Of a stretch of 64,000 nt of DNA, positions 41,868 to 49,839 are shown piece after piece; positions within the stretch are counted from its first letter, which is position 1; each line of letters opens with the position of its first letter. Source of the DNA: an uncultured Sulfitobacter sp. Lineage in GTDB: Bacteria > Pseudomonadota > Alphaproteobacteria > Rhodobacterales > Rhodobacteraceae. The stretch is taken from NCBI RefSeq assembly GCF_947502895.1, contig NZ_CANNBM010000008.1, positions 1-64,000 on the forward strand. The letters are read 5' to 3'. The position numbers were made by a program, and so were the translations under genes. The notes beneath the pieces were generated by a model. It searched no databases, was not told the origin of the DNA, and worked only from the letters and a program-made list of their open reading frames with translations.

Positions 41868-42479
41868 CTAGACGTGCCGAACAGCCCAGTCTGACATCTG
41901 CGGCAAGAGTGTATCCATGACCGTCTGAAAAGCCGTCACAATATCGCGTGTCTGGTCCGTGGCAATCGCCTCGGTCTTTGCAAATCGCCTTGAAGCAGCA
42001 ACCGTTTGGTCGCGATCATTGACCATCGTCAGGTCAATTTCGACACGGACTTCAAACATGCCCCCCGTCAGTGCTACCACTTCGAACGCATCCAATCGGA
42101 CCAATAGCGCCTTGTCCGGGACTGGCCCCGCATCTGTGCGCCCCACGTAAGCTACGCGGCCTGTCTCGGATATGCTTCGGATCAACAGGGCTTGCAGCAT
42201 TGCGGGCAATTCATCGCTCCAGCGGGCATCAGGCAGAAACGTGATTGCGGCTGGGTCAGGTTTGACCATGATCCGGTCGGTTGCCAGCGCTGCAGAGGCC
42301 TGTGGCTTTGCCACCAAAAGCGTGCGGGATTTGCGCGCGCCTCTCGTTGATCCCGGTACTGGGCGCAAATCATAGGTATCTAGGGGTTCTGACGCAGCAC
42401 TCAGCGATGAGAGCGTGCCGCAACCGCTCAGGCTGCACATTGTGCCGAACAATAGCGTCCTACGGGTGAGGTCTAACAT
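41868..42479 (-). CDS. ABC-transport auxiliary lipoprotein (PqiC/MlaD-associated)
   Basis: The 203-residue protein has a lipoprotein signal with L-S-G-C at residues 17-20. Its mature part contains T-Y-D-L-R-P-V-P and the R-T-L-L-V-A-K-P-Q-A segment, typical of ABC-type transport auxiliary lipoproteins. The final helix is I-V-T-A-F-Q-T-V-M-D-T-L-L. It lies at the end of an Mla-type operon and probably forms the outer-membrane-side partner of the MCE protein. It begins 5 bp after the MCE gene, with GGAGATAGACAG before its ATG. Confidence 0.8.
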   Translation of the reverse strand: MLDLTRRTLLFGTMCSLSGCGTLSSLSAASEPLDTYDLRPVPGSTRGARKSRTLLVAKPQASAALATDRIMVKPDPAAITFLPDARWSDELPAMLQALLIRSISETGRVAYVGRTDAGPVPDKALLVRLDAFEVVALTGGMFEVRVEIDLTMVNDRDQTVAASRRFAKTEAIATDQTRDIVTAFQTVMDTLLPQMSDWAVRHV

Positions 42480-42483
42480 CTGT

Positions 42484-44199
42484 CTATCTCCTGTATTCGG
42501 GCACGCGGCCATCAAGCAGAAAGCGCGCGGGGTCCTGTTCGATTCGGCGCACGAGACTGCCCAGCGTACTCACCAGCGTGCGCGCCTCAGATGCAAGGCG
42601 GGTGAGTTCGGGCAGGCCCTTGTTGGCAAAGTCACCGATGCCAGGTGTGCTGTCTGCAACAGCGGTCTGGATTTGACGCGCCACCGTATCGCTTCGGGCG
42701 ATTAAGGCACGCAGCTCTGATGTGATCGACGGCATGTCTTTGGCGACGTCCGAGATGGCCTGACTGATCTCATCTGACGCCCTACGAATGTCGGTCATCA
42801 TGGGGGCGAGATCGGTATCCAAGACTCTGCTTGCCGCATCAAAGGTTGTCTGGGCCGAGCCTAACGTGCTTTCGGTGACATCAAGGGTTTGTTCCAGTGC
42901 CGCGAGGCTGCCTTGCGCGCTGATGAACAACGCTTTGGCTGAAGCGATGGCCTCCTGCGCTTCAACCGCCATTGGATCGAAACGATCGGTAAGCCCGGTC
43001 AGATTCGAAGCGACGTCGTCAACAGCTTCGCCAGCCTTGGTAATCCCCGTGCGGATGTCCGTCATGATTGCGGGAACCTGATCCAGCACCACTGAATCAA
43101 TTGTTGCAATAGCGTCCTGTGTGTCGGCGATTACCGCGCGGGCTTCAGACACAAGCAGGGTTCCATCGCCATCGACCAGTACATCAAAACTATCGGAGGC
43201 ATCCGTCACAGCCAGAAACGCCGTGCTGGCCTCTTGCAACGTTTTCTCCAATTCTGCCAGTCGGGCATTGAGCAATCCAGCCGTGTTGGTGAAACCATCG
43301 AGCGTGGCCCCAGAGCGCGCATGCAGATCGGTAATTGCGGCATTCGTTTGTGTTGCAATATCGGATATCTGCGCAAGAATATCCGGCACCTGCGCACTCA
43401 GTATCTGCCGCGCCTGATCGAAGGTGCCTTCGACGCTGTCTATTGCCGTCACCGATCCGGCAAGGGCCGCATCCGCGGTCTCGAATGCTCCGGTTGCAGC
43501 ATCAAGCGTTTCGTTGGCCTGCTCAAGCGTGGTGGTGACAGAGGCCCCGATCGTATCAAGGCGGTCTGTGAAATCAGTGATCTGGACCGTCGCTTCGCGC
43601 ACTGTTCCAGTGATCTGTGAAAAGTCATTCAACGCCTGATCTAGATTACTGGAGGACGCATCCAGATTGCGCAGGATGTTGGTGACATAGGCCTGATTTT
43701 CGGGTCCGGTCAACGCCTGAAACTGTTCCAACAGGCGCGTTGCCTCATTTAGAAGATCGGGTGCATCTTGAACAAGTGTTTGTACGGTCGAGCGTTTAGA
43801 CGGGATTATCAGCCAACCGTCTGCATCCGCGACCAGCGGCGGGGCGGCTAGCGTCCCCCCCGAGAGTGAAATGTAGGCGACACCTGTCACGCCTTGCGAT
43901 TGCAACTGCGCGATTGTGTCGGAACGGACAGGCGTATCCCCTTCGATCTCGATTGTGGTGAACACTTTGGAGGGGTCTTGCGCCGCGATTTGCAAGCCGA
44001 TGACGCGACCCACGGAAATGCCGTTAAAAAGCACGTCACCGGAAGGATCTAGGCCCGAGACATCTTCGAACAGGATGCCGTAACTTTGATACTGTTTGTT
44101 CACCTGCACGCTGGCGAGCCAAATGAAAAAGCCTAGAGTGCCAAGGATCGCGGCCAGCGTGAAGATACCGATCAGGATGTAATTCGCGCGGGTCTCCAT
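42484..44199 (-). CDS. mlaD: MlaD-type MCE protein with long helical tail
   Basis: The 571-residue protein has a membrane helix at about 7-28 and an MCE domain at about 38-120. The domain shows V-S-G-L-D-P-S-G-D-V-L-F-N-G-I-S-V-G-R-V and V-T-G-V-A-Y-I-S-L-S-G-G. About 430 residues of Ala/Thr/Asp-rich helix follow (many I-A-x-I and T-x-x-A-L-x-x-A repeats), likely forming a tube that spans the periplasm. It carries phospholipids between membranes. The long tail is typical of alphaproteobacterial MCE proteins. A TAATG overlap joins it to the ATPase gene upstream. Confidence 0.85.
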   Translation of the reverse strand: METRANYILIGIFTLAAILGTLGFFIWLASVQVNKQYQSYGILFEDVSGLDPSGDVLFNGISVGRVIGLQIAAQDPSKVFTTIEIEGDTPVRSDTIAQLQSQGVTGVAYISLSGGTLAAPPLVADADGWLIIPSKRSTVQTLVQDAPDLLNEATRLLEQFQALTGPENQAYVTNILRNLDASSSNLDQALNDFSQITGTVREATVQITDFTDRLDTIGASVTTTLEQANETLDAATGAFETADAALAGSVTAIDSVEGTFDQARQILSAQVPDILAQISDIATQTNAAITDLHARSGATLDGFTNTAGLLNARLAELEKTLQEASTAFLAVTDASDSFDVLVDGDGTLLVSEARAVIADTQDAIATIDSVVLDQVPAIMTDIRTGITKAGEAVDDVASNLTGLTDRFDPMAVEAQEAIASAKALFISAQGSLAALEQTLDVTESTLGSAQTTFDAASRVLDTDLAPMMTDIRRASDEISQAISDVAKDMPSITSELRALIARSDTVARQIQTAVADSTPGIGDFANKGLPELTRLASEARTLVSTLGSLVRRIEQDPARFLLDGRVPEYRR

Positions 44200-44990
44200 T
44201 ACTGCGCCCCTCCCGCGTTCGCCGATGACTGCGCCGCACGGGCACGCGGTCCGTGAAAATATTCGTGAACCCAAGGGTGATCGACCGCCAACATCTCCTC
44301 CATCGCTCCAACGGCCAGAACCTTTCGGTCCGCCAGAACGGCAACCCGGTCACAGATGGCATGCAGGCTGTCCAGATCATGCGTCACAAGGAAAACTGTT
44401 AAACCTAGCGCCGCCTGCAGCTGCTTGATCAATGTGTCAAATGCGGCCGCCCCGATGGGATCAAGACCCGCCGTTGGTTCATCAAGAAAAACAATCTCAG
44501 GGTCCATTGCTATCGCCCGAGCAAATCCCGCCCGCTTGCGCATGCCGCCAGACAACTCGGAAGGATACTTCGCCATCGCGTTTTCAGGCAATCCTACCAT
44601 GCGTACTTTTATTCCAGCCAAGGTTTCGCGCAGGGTATCTTCAAGGTCTAGCTGTTCACGCATCGGTGCTTCAACGTTTTGGCGCACGGTAAGCGACGAA
44701 AACAGAGCGCCATCCTGAAACATGACGCCCCACCTGCGGCGCAAAGCGCGATTTTCTGCATCTGATGTATTGCGCACGCTTTGACCAAATACCTCAATCT
44801 GCCCCGCGTCCGGTTCAAGCAAACCGACAATCGCACGCAGCAGGACCGATTTGCCGGTGCCTGATCCACCAACCACGCCAATGATCTCGCCCCGCTGCAC
44901 ATCCAGATCAAGGCCGTCATGCACGGTATGCGTTCCAAAGCGGGTCACAAGACCGCGCACCCTGATAATAGGATCGTCCTTGACTTGCAT
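44199..44990 (-). CDS. mlaF: Mla-type ABC transporter ATP-binding protein
   Basis: The 263-residue ATPase has Walker A G-G-S-G-T-G-K-S (41-48), the signature L-S-G-G-M-R-K-R and Walker B I-V-F-L-D-E-P-T. The switch histidine is in V-T-H-D-L-D-S. L-S-G-G-M-R-K-R-A-x-x-A-R-A-I is characteristic of MlaF/Ttg2A rather than of import systems. It powers lipid movement together with the permease upstream (TGATG overlap) and the MCE protein downstream. A long in-frame extension lies inside the permease gene and is rejected. Confidence 0.9.
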   Translation of the reverse strand: MQVKDDPIIRVRGLVTRFGTHTVHDGLDLDVQRGEIIGVVGGSGTGKSVLLRAIVGLLEPDAGQIEVFGQSVRNTSDAENRALRRRWGVMFQDGALFSSLTVRQNVEAPMREQLDLEDTLRETLAGIKVRMVGLPENAMAKYPSELSGGMRKRAGFARAIAMDPEIVFLDEPTAGLDPIGAAAFDTLIKQLQAALGLTVFLVTHDLDSLHAICDRVAVLADRKVLAVGAMEEMLAVDHPWVHEYFHGPRARAAQSSANAGGAQ

Positions 44991-46111
44991 CACACCCCTA
45001 CCACTGCAAAAAAGATCGAGAACATTGCGTCGACTACGATCACCATGAAGATAGAGAGCACGACGGAAGCAGACGTTAGACGGCCCAGAGATTCCGCGTT
45101 CCCACCGACTTTTAGACCCTGATAGCACCCGATGATGCCAATGATCAGGGCAAAGAACGGTGCTTTGATCATGCCCACGCTGAAATGCCAGACATCCGTG
45201 TTGCTGACCAACCGTGTCTGAAAAACTGCAGGAGACACGCCGAGTTCAATCCACGACATCAGTGCGCCGCCAATCAATCCGGAAATATCCGCTATGAAAC
45301 CAAGAGCGGGCAACATCAGCATAAGGGCCAGCACACGTGGCACGACAAGAATTGTCACCGGATCAAGCCCAAGCGTGCGCATCGCATCAATCTCTTCGCG
45401 CATTTTCATCGAACCGATTGCCGCGGTAAAAGCGGAACCAGATCGCCCCGCTACGATGATGGCCGTCAATAAGATGCCCAGTTCGCGCAGGATCGAAATC
45501 GCGATAAGATCGACCACGAACACCTCTGCACCAAACTGGCGCAGCTGGGCGGACCCCTGAAACGCCAGCACGACACCGATCAGAAACGCCATAAGCGCCA
45601 CGATGGGCACAGCGCTGACGCCAATCTCCTGACAGTGATGCACAACGGAGGTCATGCGCAGGCGGCTTGGATGCCGCAAAATGCCACCTAGAGTAATGAT
45701 TACCTGCCCGAGAAATGAAATCAGCTCCACCGTCATATGCCAACCGCGTGTGACTTTTTGACCGAAAGCCTCCAACCTATCCGCAAGCGTTAGAACTTTG
45801 TGCGTCGGTCTGTCATCGGGAGGCATATTGCGCGCGACGGTTTCCATAAGCTGCGTTTGCGCTTGCGTCGCTCCGGTGATTTCAAGCAGTGCCCCATTTC
45901 GCGCGGCGCGCATTTGATAGTCTACCAGAAACCACGCGCCAGCAGTGTCCATTTGGGACAGATATCCAACATCAATCCGTTCAACACCTTCTGCGAATTT
46001 CTCATACAGCTGATCAACTGTGTCGATTAGCAACTGGCCGCTAAGCACAAGCGCACCGTCAGCAACCGAAGCGCTAACGTGTTTTGTGGGCAGGACGGAG
46101 GCTGTAGTCAT
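44990..46111 (-). CDS. mlaE: MlaE-type permease with N-terminal STAS domain
   Basis: The 373-residue protein has a STAS-like front (about 10-100, with G-A-L-V-L-S-G-Q-L-L-I-D and I-D-V-G-Y-L-S-Q-M-D-T-A-G-A-W-F). The six-helix MlaE permease follows, with V-L-A-F-Q-G-S-A-Q-L-R-Q-F-G-A and E-L-G-I-L-L-T-A-I-I-V-A-G-R-S-G-S-A. In E. coli the STAS part is a separate protein, MlaB; here it is fused. It is the first gene of a four-gene operon (permease, ATPase, MCE, lipoprotein), with an FNR box about 80 bp upstream. Confidence 0.9.
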   Translation of the reverse strand: MTTASVLPTKHVSASVADGALVLSGQLLIDTVDQLYEKFAEGVERIDVGYLSQMDTAGAWFLVDYQMRAARNGALLEITGATQAQTQLMETVARNMPPDDRPTHKVLTLADRLEAFGQKVTRGWHMTVELISFLGQVIITLGGILRHPSRLRMTSVVHHCQEIGVSAVPIVALMAFLIGVVLAFQGSAQLRQFGAEVFVVDLIAISILRELGILLTAIIVAGRSGSAFTAAIGSMKMREEIDAMRTLGLDPVTILVVPRVLALMLMLPALGFIADISGLIGGALMSWIELGVSPAVFQTRLVSNTDVWHFSVGMIKAPFFALIIGIIGCYQGLKVGGNAESLGRLTSASVVLSIFMVIVVDAMFSIFFAVVGV

Positions 46112-46189
46112 ATATCGCTCCGCTCATTGTAGATATTGGAAGGTATGCGCATAATTACGGTAGCCTTACGTGGCAGTTTGACCCTGCCC

Positions 46190-46203
46190 TTGATGCATAT
46201 CAA
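46190..46203. promoter_or_regulatory. FNR-type box between the Mla operon and a small frameshifted gene
   Basis: TTGA-TGCATA-TCAA, perfect palindrome in the divergent space. It could serve the leftward Mla operon or the rightward gene at 46264; neither -10 sits at ideal distance. Confidence 0.6.
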
Positions 46204-46263
46204 TCGCCCCGCCCAGCGGTCATGCGAAACGAAACAAAGAATACAATTCGCAGAGCCGCGCCC

Positions 46264-46543
46264 ATGCACATCAAGACCCTTATGATTGCCAGCTTTGAGG
46301 CAATTGCCCTGATCGCATGTTCGCTGGTTTGGACAGAAACCCAAGATCCAGCAAAACGGGGAAAAACAACCTAAGCCAAAGGATGCTCCCAGTGCCACGG
46401 AAAAGGGGGTGATGGTGGGGCCGATGCCAGACTTTGCACGTGTAGGGTTGAGCCATGTGTACCCGAAAGGTGGAGCTAACAGTGAAGTGCTTGAAGCGGA
46501 CTTTGAAGCCTTGCTGGATTACCTTGAAGCGATGCAGCGATGA
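46264..46543 (+). pseudogene. Frameshifted small secreted/lipoprotein gene
   Basis: The ATG at 46264 opens M-H-I-K-T-L-M-I-A-S-F-E-A-I-A-L-I-A-C-S-L, a signal-like start, and runs into TAA about 30 codons later. Shifting by one base near 46340 restores a well-formed continuation (V-M-V-G-P-M-P-D-F-A-R-V-G, Y-P-K-G-G-A-N-S-E-V, L-E-A-D-F-E-A-L-L-D-Y-L) ending at TGA 46541-46543. The intact protein would have about 93 residues. The frameshift may be real decay or a sequence error in a run of A. Family not recognised. Confidence 0.5.
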
Positions 46544-46576
46544 AATTTCTTTGCTACGGAATCCGGAAGGTACTGC

Positions 46577-47722
46577 ATGATTGACCCCTATGCGCTTCTC
46601 ACCTTGGGTATTCTGTTCTGCGTTGGTTTGGCTGCCGATCAACTGGGCCGCCGCACTCATATCCCGCGCGTGACGCTGTTGCTGCTTTGTGGACTGGTGG
46701 CGGGCAACTTGGGGTTGGTGCCAGAACGGATGACCGAATTGACGGACACCGTCACGATCACAGCCTTGACGCTGGTGGCGATTTTGCTGGGCGGTTCGCT
46801 CAAGCTGGAAACACTCAAAGCACGTGGGGTTGAAATTCTCGTGATTTCGCTGGCAGTTGTGCTGACTACCCTGATCGTTGTTACCGTCGGTCTGGTTTTG
46901 ATGGGAATGGATGCAGCACTCGCGCTGGTGCTTGCCAGCATTGCCACAGCAACCGCTCCTGCCGCGACACTCGACGTTATCAAGCAGAGCGGTATCACCA
47001 ACAGGTTCACAGAAATCGTCAAAGGCATCGTGGCGATTGATGACGCATGGGGATTGCTGGTCTTTAGCTTATGCCTCGCGATTGCATCTCAGTTCGTGGG
47101 TCAAGCCGATGATGTTGGCGTGCCAGTTCTACTCGAGATCGGCGGTGCGATTGTCTTGGGTCTTGTCATCGGGCTGCCTGCGGCCTTTCTGACTGGAAGG
47201 ATTGAACAGGGTGAACCGTTGCAGGTCGAAGCTCTTGCAATCGGGTTTTTGACAGCAGGACTTGCGGTTTGGCTTGGCGTGTCATTCCTGATGGCTGGCA
47301 TGGTGGTTGGTGCGCTCATTGTTAATCTTGCACGGCACCACACCCGCGCCTTTCATGAGATCGAGCATGTTCAGTGGCCCTTTATGATCGTCTTTTTCAT
47401 ACTCGCGGGAGCGGCACTTGAACTGGAAACGCTCAACCAGTTGGGCTTGATGGGTGTGGCGTTCATCGCTTTGCGTGCCATCTCGCGGCTGCTGGGTGGT
47501 TGGCTTGGCGCGGCAATTTCGGCAGTGCCGCACCAAGAGCGCCACCTATATGGCGCAGCGCTGATGCCTCAGGCAGGTGTTGCCATTGGCATGGCGTTAC
47601 TGGCGGGACAGGCGCTTCCATTGTGGGAAGATCAAATCATCGGCCTCACCATTGGTGCGACTGTATTTTTCGAGTTGGCCGGCCCCTTTGCGACCCTCTG
47701 GGCAGTGCGGCGCAGTCTCTAG
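46577..47722 (+). CDS. Cation:proton antiporter (CPA2/NapA-like)
   Basis: The 381-residue protein has about twelve membrane helices. R-R-T-H-I-P-R-V-T-L-L-L-L-C-G-L-V-A-G near residue 26 is the CPA2 opening. T-A-T-A-P-A-A-T-L-D-V and I-V-A-I-D-D-A-W-G-L (about 130-160) carry the paired acidic ion-binding residues. The C-terminal half has L-M-A-G-M-V-V-G-A-L and A-G-V-A-I-G-M-A-L-L. There is no cytosolic regulatory domain. It exchanges Na+ or K+ for protons. Its end overlaps the DksA-like gene by 4 bp on the opposite strand. Confidence 0.9.
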   Translation: MIDPYALLTLGILFCVGLAADQLGRRTHIPRVTLLLLCGLVAGNLGLVPERMTELTDTVTITALTLVAILLGGSLKLETLKARGVEILVISLAVVLTTLIVVTVGLVLMGMDAALALVLASIATATAPAATLDVIKQSGITNRFTEIVKGIVAIDDAWGLLVFSLCLAIASQFVGQADDVGVPVLLEIGGAIVLGLVIGLPAAFLTGRIEQGEPLQVEALAIGFLTAGLAVWLGVSFLMAGMVVGALIVNLARHHTRAFHEIEHVQWPFMIVFFILAGAALELETLNQLGLMGVAFIALRAISRLLGGWLGAAISAVPHQERHLYGAALMPQAGVAIGMALLAGQALPLWEDQIIGLTIGATVFFELAGPFATLWAVRRSL

Positions 47723-48042
47723 GCGTGTTGCGCGCAACGCTTGCAAAGCGGCGCATAAAGGACTGCTTCCAACCGAGCCTCCGAGATGGGCTCTTCGCAT
47801 TTCTGGCAAATCCCGTAGGAGCCATCTTTGATGCGCTGTAGTGCCAGCTTGAGCAGTGCAACTTCCTTCTGGGCAGCGGCCCCAAGGCTTTCCAGCACTT
47901 CGTCATCTTCGATATCGATGGCCTGCTCGTTGAGGTCCGCTGATTTGGGTTCGCCCAACTCATGATCGACCTCGTGGATGCGCACATCCAATTCTGCAAG
48001 GCGGTCGGTGATTTGTTTTTGAAAGTGGTTCAGGTCCGGCAT
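47719..48042 (-). CDS. DksA/TraR C4 zinc-finger protein
   Basis: The 107-residue protein has a coiled-coil hairpin (about 5-70) with acidic residues D-I-E-D-D-E at the tip. It ends in a C4 zinc finger: C79-x2-C82 and C100-x2-C103 (I-C-Q-K-C-E-E-P-I...P-L-C-K-R-C). This is the TraR/DksA layout in a shorter form. Such proteins enter the RNA polymerase secondary channel and alter promoter choice, often with ppGpp. Two FNR boxes lie within 70 bp upstream. It may retune transcription in the same low-oxygen programme. Confidence 0.88.
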   Translation of the reverse strand: MPDLNHFQKQITDRLAELDVRIHEVDHELGEPKSADLNEQAIDIEDDEVLESLGAAAQKEVALLKLALQRIKDGSYGICQKCEEPISEARLEAVLYAPLCKRCAQHA

Positions 48043-48059
48043 TTTGTATCCTTAATCAG

Positions 48060-48073
48060 TTGATTGGGATCAA
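48060..48073. promoter_or_regulatory. FNR-type box, proximal to the DksA/TraR-like gene
   Basis: TTGA-TTGGGA-TCAA, only 18 bp before the ATG. It would overlap the start point predicted from the distal box, which suggests a second, possibly braking site. Confidence 0.6.
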
Positions 48074-48098
48074 GATACTCAACAGGCTCAGTCACATA

Positions 48099-48112
48099 TT
48101 GATACGGATCAA
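48099..48112. promoter_or_regulatory. FNR-type box, distal to the DksA/TraR-like gene
   Basis: TTGA-TACGGA-TCAA, its centre about 41 bp from a leftward start at about 48064, with TATCTT as -10. It overlaps the last codon of the potassium-channel gene. Confidence 0.65.
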
Positions 48113-48534
48113 CGACGCCGCGCGCGCGTCGGAAAATTGAATGCCTCAACGAGAAACGCTGTGAACAGCCCAAACGTCAGCAAGCCGTGGGTTGCTGTCA
48201 TCCCCGCCAAGAGACGCCAGCCCGGTTCAAGCACGAGATCGCCGTAGCCCACTGTTGTAAACGACGCGATGGCAAAATAGAGCGCCGGCTCAAGCGCGTC
48301 GAAAAGATCAAGCGCAAGATACAGCATCGCCCAGCCCCAAACCGAGCTGGTCAGCACCAAGAGGATCCAAAGAGCTGCAACCGTCAAATCATAGAATAGC
48401 GGCAGGCGGGCGTAGCCGAATGCCTTTGTGTCATCAAGCCATCGCAGCATACGCGCCGCAATGCTGAACAGGGCGATCGAGATACCCAATGACCCGATCA
48501 TCATGGCCGAACCGACAAGTAGAGCAAAAAACAT
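48109..48534 (-). CDS. Two-helix potassium channel (Ion_trans_2)
   Basis: The 141-residue protein has an N-terminal helix (about 4-28), a second helix (about 50-75), the selectivity filter T-T-V-G-Y-G-D at 93-99, and a final helix (about 105-130). This is a small, filter-containing K+ channel without a cytosolic RCK or voltage-sensor domain. It should form a tetramer in the inner membrane. The distal FNR box of the next gene overlaps its end. It may set membrane potential with the antiporter nearby. Confidence 0.88.
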   Translation of the reverse strand: MFFALLVGSAMMIGSLGISIALFSIAARMLRWLDDTKAFGYARLPLFYDLTVAALWILLVLTSSVWGWAMLYLALDLFDALEPALYFAIASFTTVGYGDLVLEPGWRLLAGMTATHGLLTFGLFTAFLVEAFNFPTRARRR

Positions 48535-48542
48535 GAACGCCT

Positions 48543-48749
48543 CTATTCAGTTGGCTGCGCACGTGGTTTTGGCCAATCCGTCATGACCCGTGTGGCAAGC
48601 ATCGCGACACGCGAAGTCCAGTCATAGCGGCTGGCGGGCCACATTGCGCATGCCAGAATGCGCCCCCGCAAGAGCATCAGGCAAACAGCAGCTAGACCAA
48701 TCAAGATGCCCCCAATGACGTAGGCAAATGGTGTGAAAGAGGTAGCCAA
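48543..48749 (-). pseudogene. Internally deleted YeeE/YedE-type sulfur-transport fragment
   Basis: The 68-codon frame starts P-F-A-Y-V-I-G-G-I-L-I-G-L-A-A-V-C-L-M-L-L-R-G-R-I, the first helix and G-R-I turn of YeeE/YedE permeases. It then jumps to R-Y-D-W-T-S-R-V-A-M-L, which belongs further along in the family. Full proteins have 130-350 residues, so most helices are lost. It might still be expressed as a short membrane peptide. It sits between the K+ channel and the DUF2892 gene; YeeE and DUF2892 commonly pair in sulfur operons. Confidence 0.55.
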
Positions 48750-48752
48750 GGC

Positions 48753-48965
48753 TCAGAGCTTACAAGTTGAGATCCCGACAATCCGGTAGAGTGGGCAAAA
48801 CCGAAAAAGGGCCGTGAGAACCAAGACAATGCCGACGGCCATGCTACCATATGCCAGTGTAGCGCTTGACCAAATTGCGGGGATGTTCAGGAGTGGCAGA
48901 AAGATCAGCGCCAAGCCAAGTATTGCTCTGAAAAGGCGGTCGGGGTTTCCGAGGTTGGCAGTCAT
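48753..48965 (-). CDS. DUF2892 family (YgaP-type) two-helix membrane protein
   Basis: The 70-residue protein starts N-L-G-N-P-D-R-L-F-R-A-I-L-G-L-A-L, followed by a second helix and the ending F-C-P-L-Y-R-I-V-G-I-S-T-C, both diagnostic for DUF2892. The family often accompanies rhodanese, YeeE and persulfide dioxygenase genes, hinting at sulfur handling. The ATG at 48963-48965 is used rather than an upstream start because of GAGAGGA spacing. It lies three bases before the YeeE fragment and downstream of the Crp/Fnr gene. Confidence 0.82.
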   Translation of the reverse strand: MTANLGNPDRLFRAILGLALIFLPLLNIPAIWSSATLAYGSMAVGIVLVLTALFRFCPLYRIVGISTCKL

Positions 48966-49051
48966 GATAGTATCCTCTCTTGGGTTTCTTTGGTTGGAAT
49001 AAGTTCGGATCGACAGAGCAGTCTGAGATTTTGCCACATGTCTCTCGTTTT

Positions 49052-49720
49052 CTAGGGGTTGGCCGCCAAACGCCCAATGGCACCCGCATCACGCAGCTCG
49101 ATCGTCCCGCGGCTCAGGCTCAACCACCCGCGCCGCTCAAATTCTTTTAATTGTCGCGAAATCACTTCGCGCGCCGTGCCTAGTTCCACCGCCATCTGTT
49201 GATGGGTCATGTGCAATACGCTCCGGGCGTCTTGCAATTCGAGCAGCTTTTGGGCGACGCGAATATCCATCCGTTTGAAAGCAATCTCCTCGATTACCAT
49301 AAAAAGATCGGTGATCCGTTTTGAGTATGCTTCAAAGACAAAGGCGCGAAACTCTTTCGACACCGACATCAATTCATCAAAGGTATCGCGGGGGATCAGG
49401 ATCGCCTCTACATCCGTTTCGGCGATACCTTCGGCGGAATAATCCTCAAATGCCAGCAAGCACGCGGTTGTCAGCACACAGCTTTCCCCAGCATGAACAC
49501 GGTAAAGCACGATCTCGCGGCCAGTTTCAGAAAGCTGTTGCACGCGCACTGTGCCCGACACCAATAGGAACAGGTTCTCTGCCGGATTGCCCGGTCCAAA
49601 GATCGCCGCACCTTCGTTCAACATAACTGGCAATGCACGTTGATCGAGTAAATCAGAGACAGTTTCTGAAAGACCAGCAAGACCAGAGAATTTATGTCGC
49701 CATGTAAGTTCTTTGAGCAT
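49052..49720 (-). CDS. Crp/Fnr family regulator (Dnr-like, no Fe-S cysteines)
   Basis: The 222-residue regulator has a cyclic-nucleotide-type beta-roll (about 25-115, with G-N-P-A-E-N-L-F-L-L-V-S-G-T-V). A dimer helix (about 120-145) and a C-terminal winged helix follow, with M-A-V-E-L-G-T-A-R-E-V-I-S-R (176-189). The E185-x-x-S188-R189 recognition set is that of FNR and predicts TTGA-half-site binding. Only Cys81 and Cys87 are present, so it lacks the four-Cys FNR cluster. It may sense NO, redox or another signal, like Dnr. An FNR box in front suggests autoregulation. Confidence 0.88.
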   Translation of the reverse strand: MLKELTWRHKFSGLAGLSETVSDLLDQRALPVMLNEGAAIFGPGNPAENLFLLVSGTVRVQQLSETGREIVLYRVHAGESCVLTTACLLAFEDYSAEGIAETDVEAILIPRDTFDELMSVSKEFRAFVFEAYSKRITDLFMVIEEIAFKRMDIRVAQKLLELQDARSVLHMTHQQMAVELGTAREVISRQLKEFERRGWLSLSRGTIELRDAGAIGRLAANP

Positions 49721-49769
49721 CGTTTTATCCTTGTTACGGGATTTCTAACTTTGCGACGGCCCAAGCCCA

Positions 49770-49783
49770 TTGATCTTTGTCAA
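49770..49783. promoter_or_regulatory. FNR-type box in the Crp/Fnr-flavodoxin divergent promoter
   Basis: TTGA-TCTTTG-TCAA. Its centre is 41-42 bp from a possible leftward start at about 49735 (-10 TAGAAA) and from a rightward one near 49818. It can thus serve the regulator gene, the flavodoxin-like gene, or both. Confidence 0.68.
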
Positions 49784-49839
49784 CGGGCAGCAGTTGTTTT
49801 GTGCCAAATCTTTCGCAACCCTGCCGTGGAGGTATTCAA

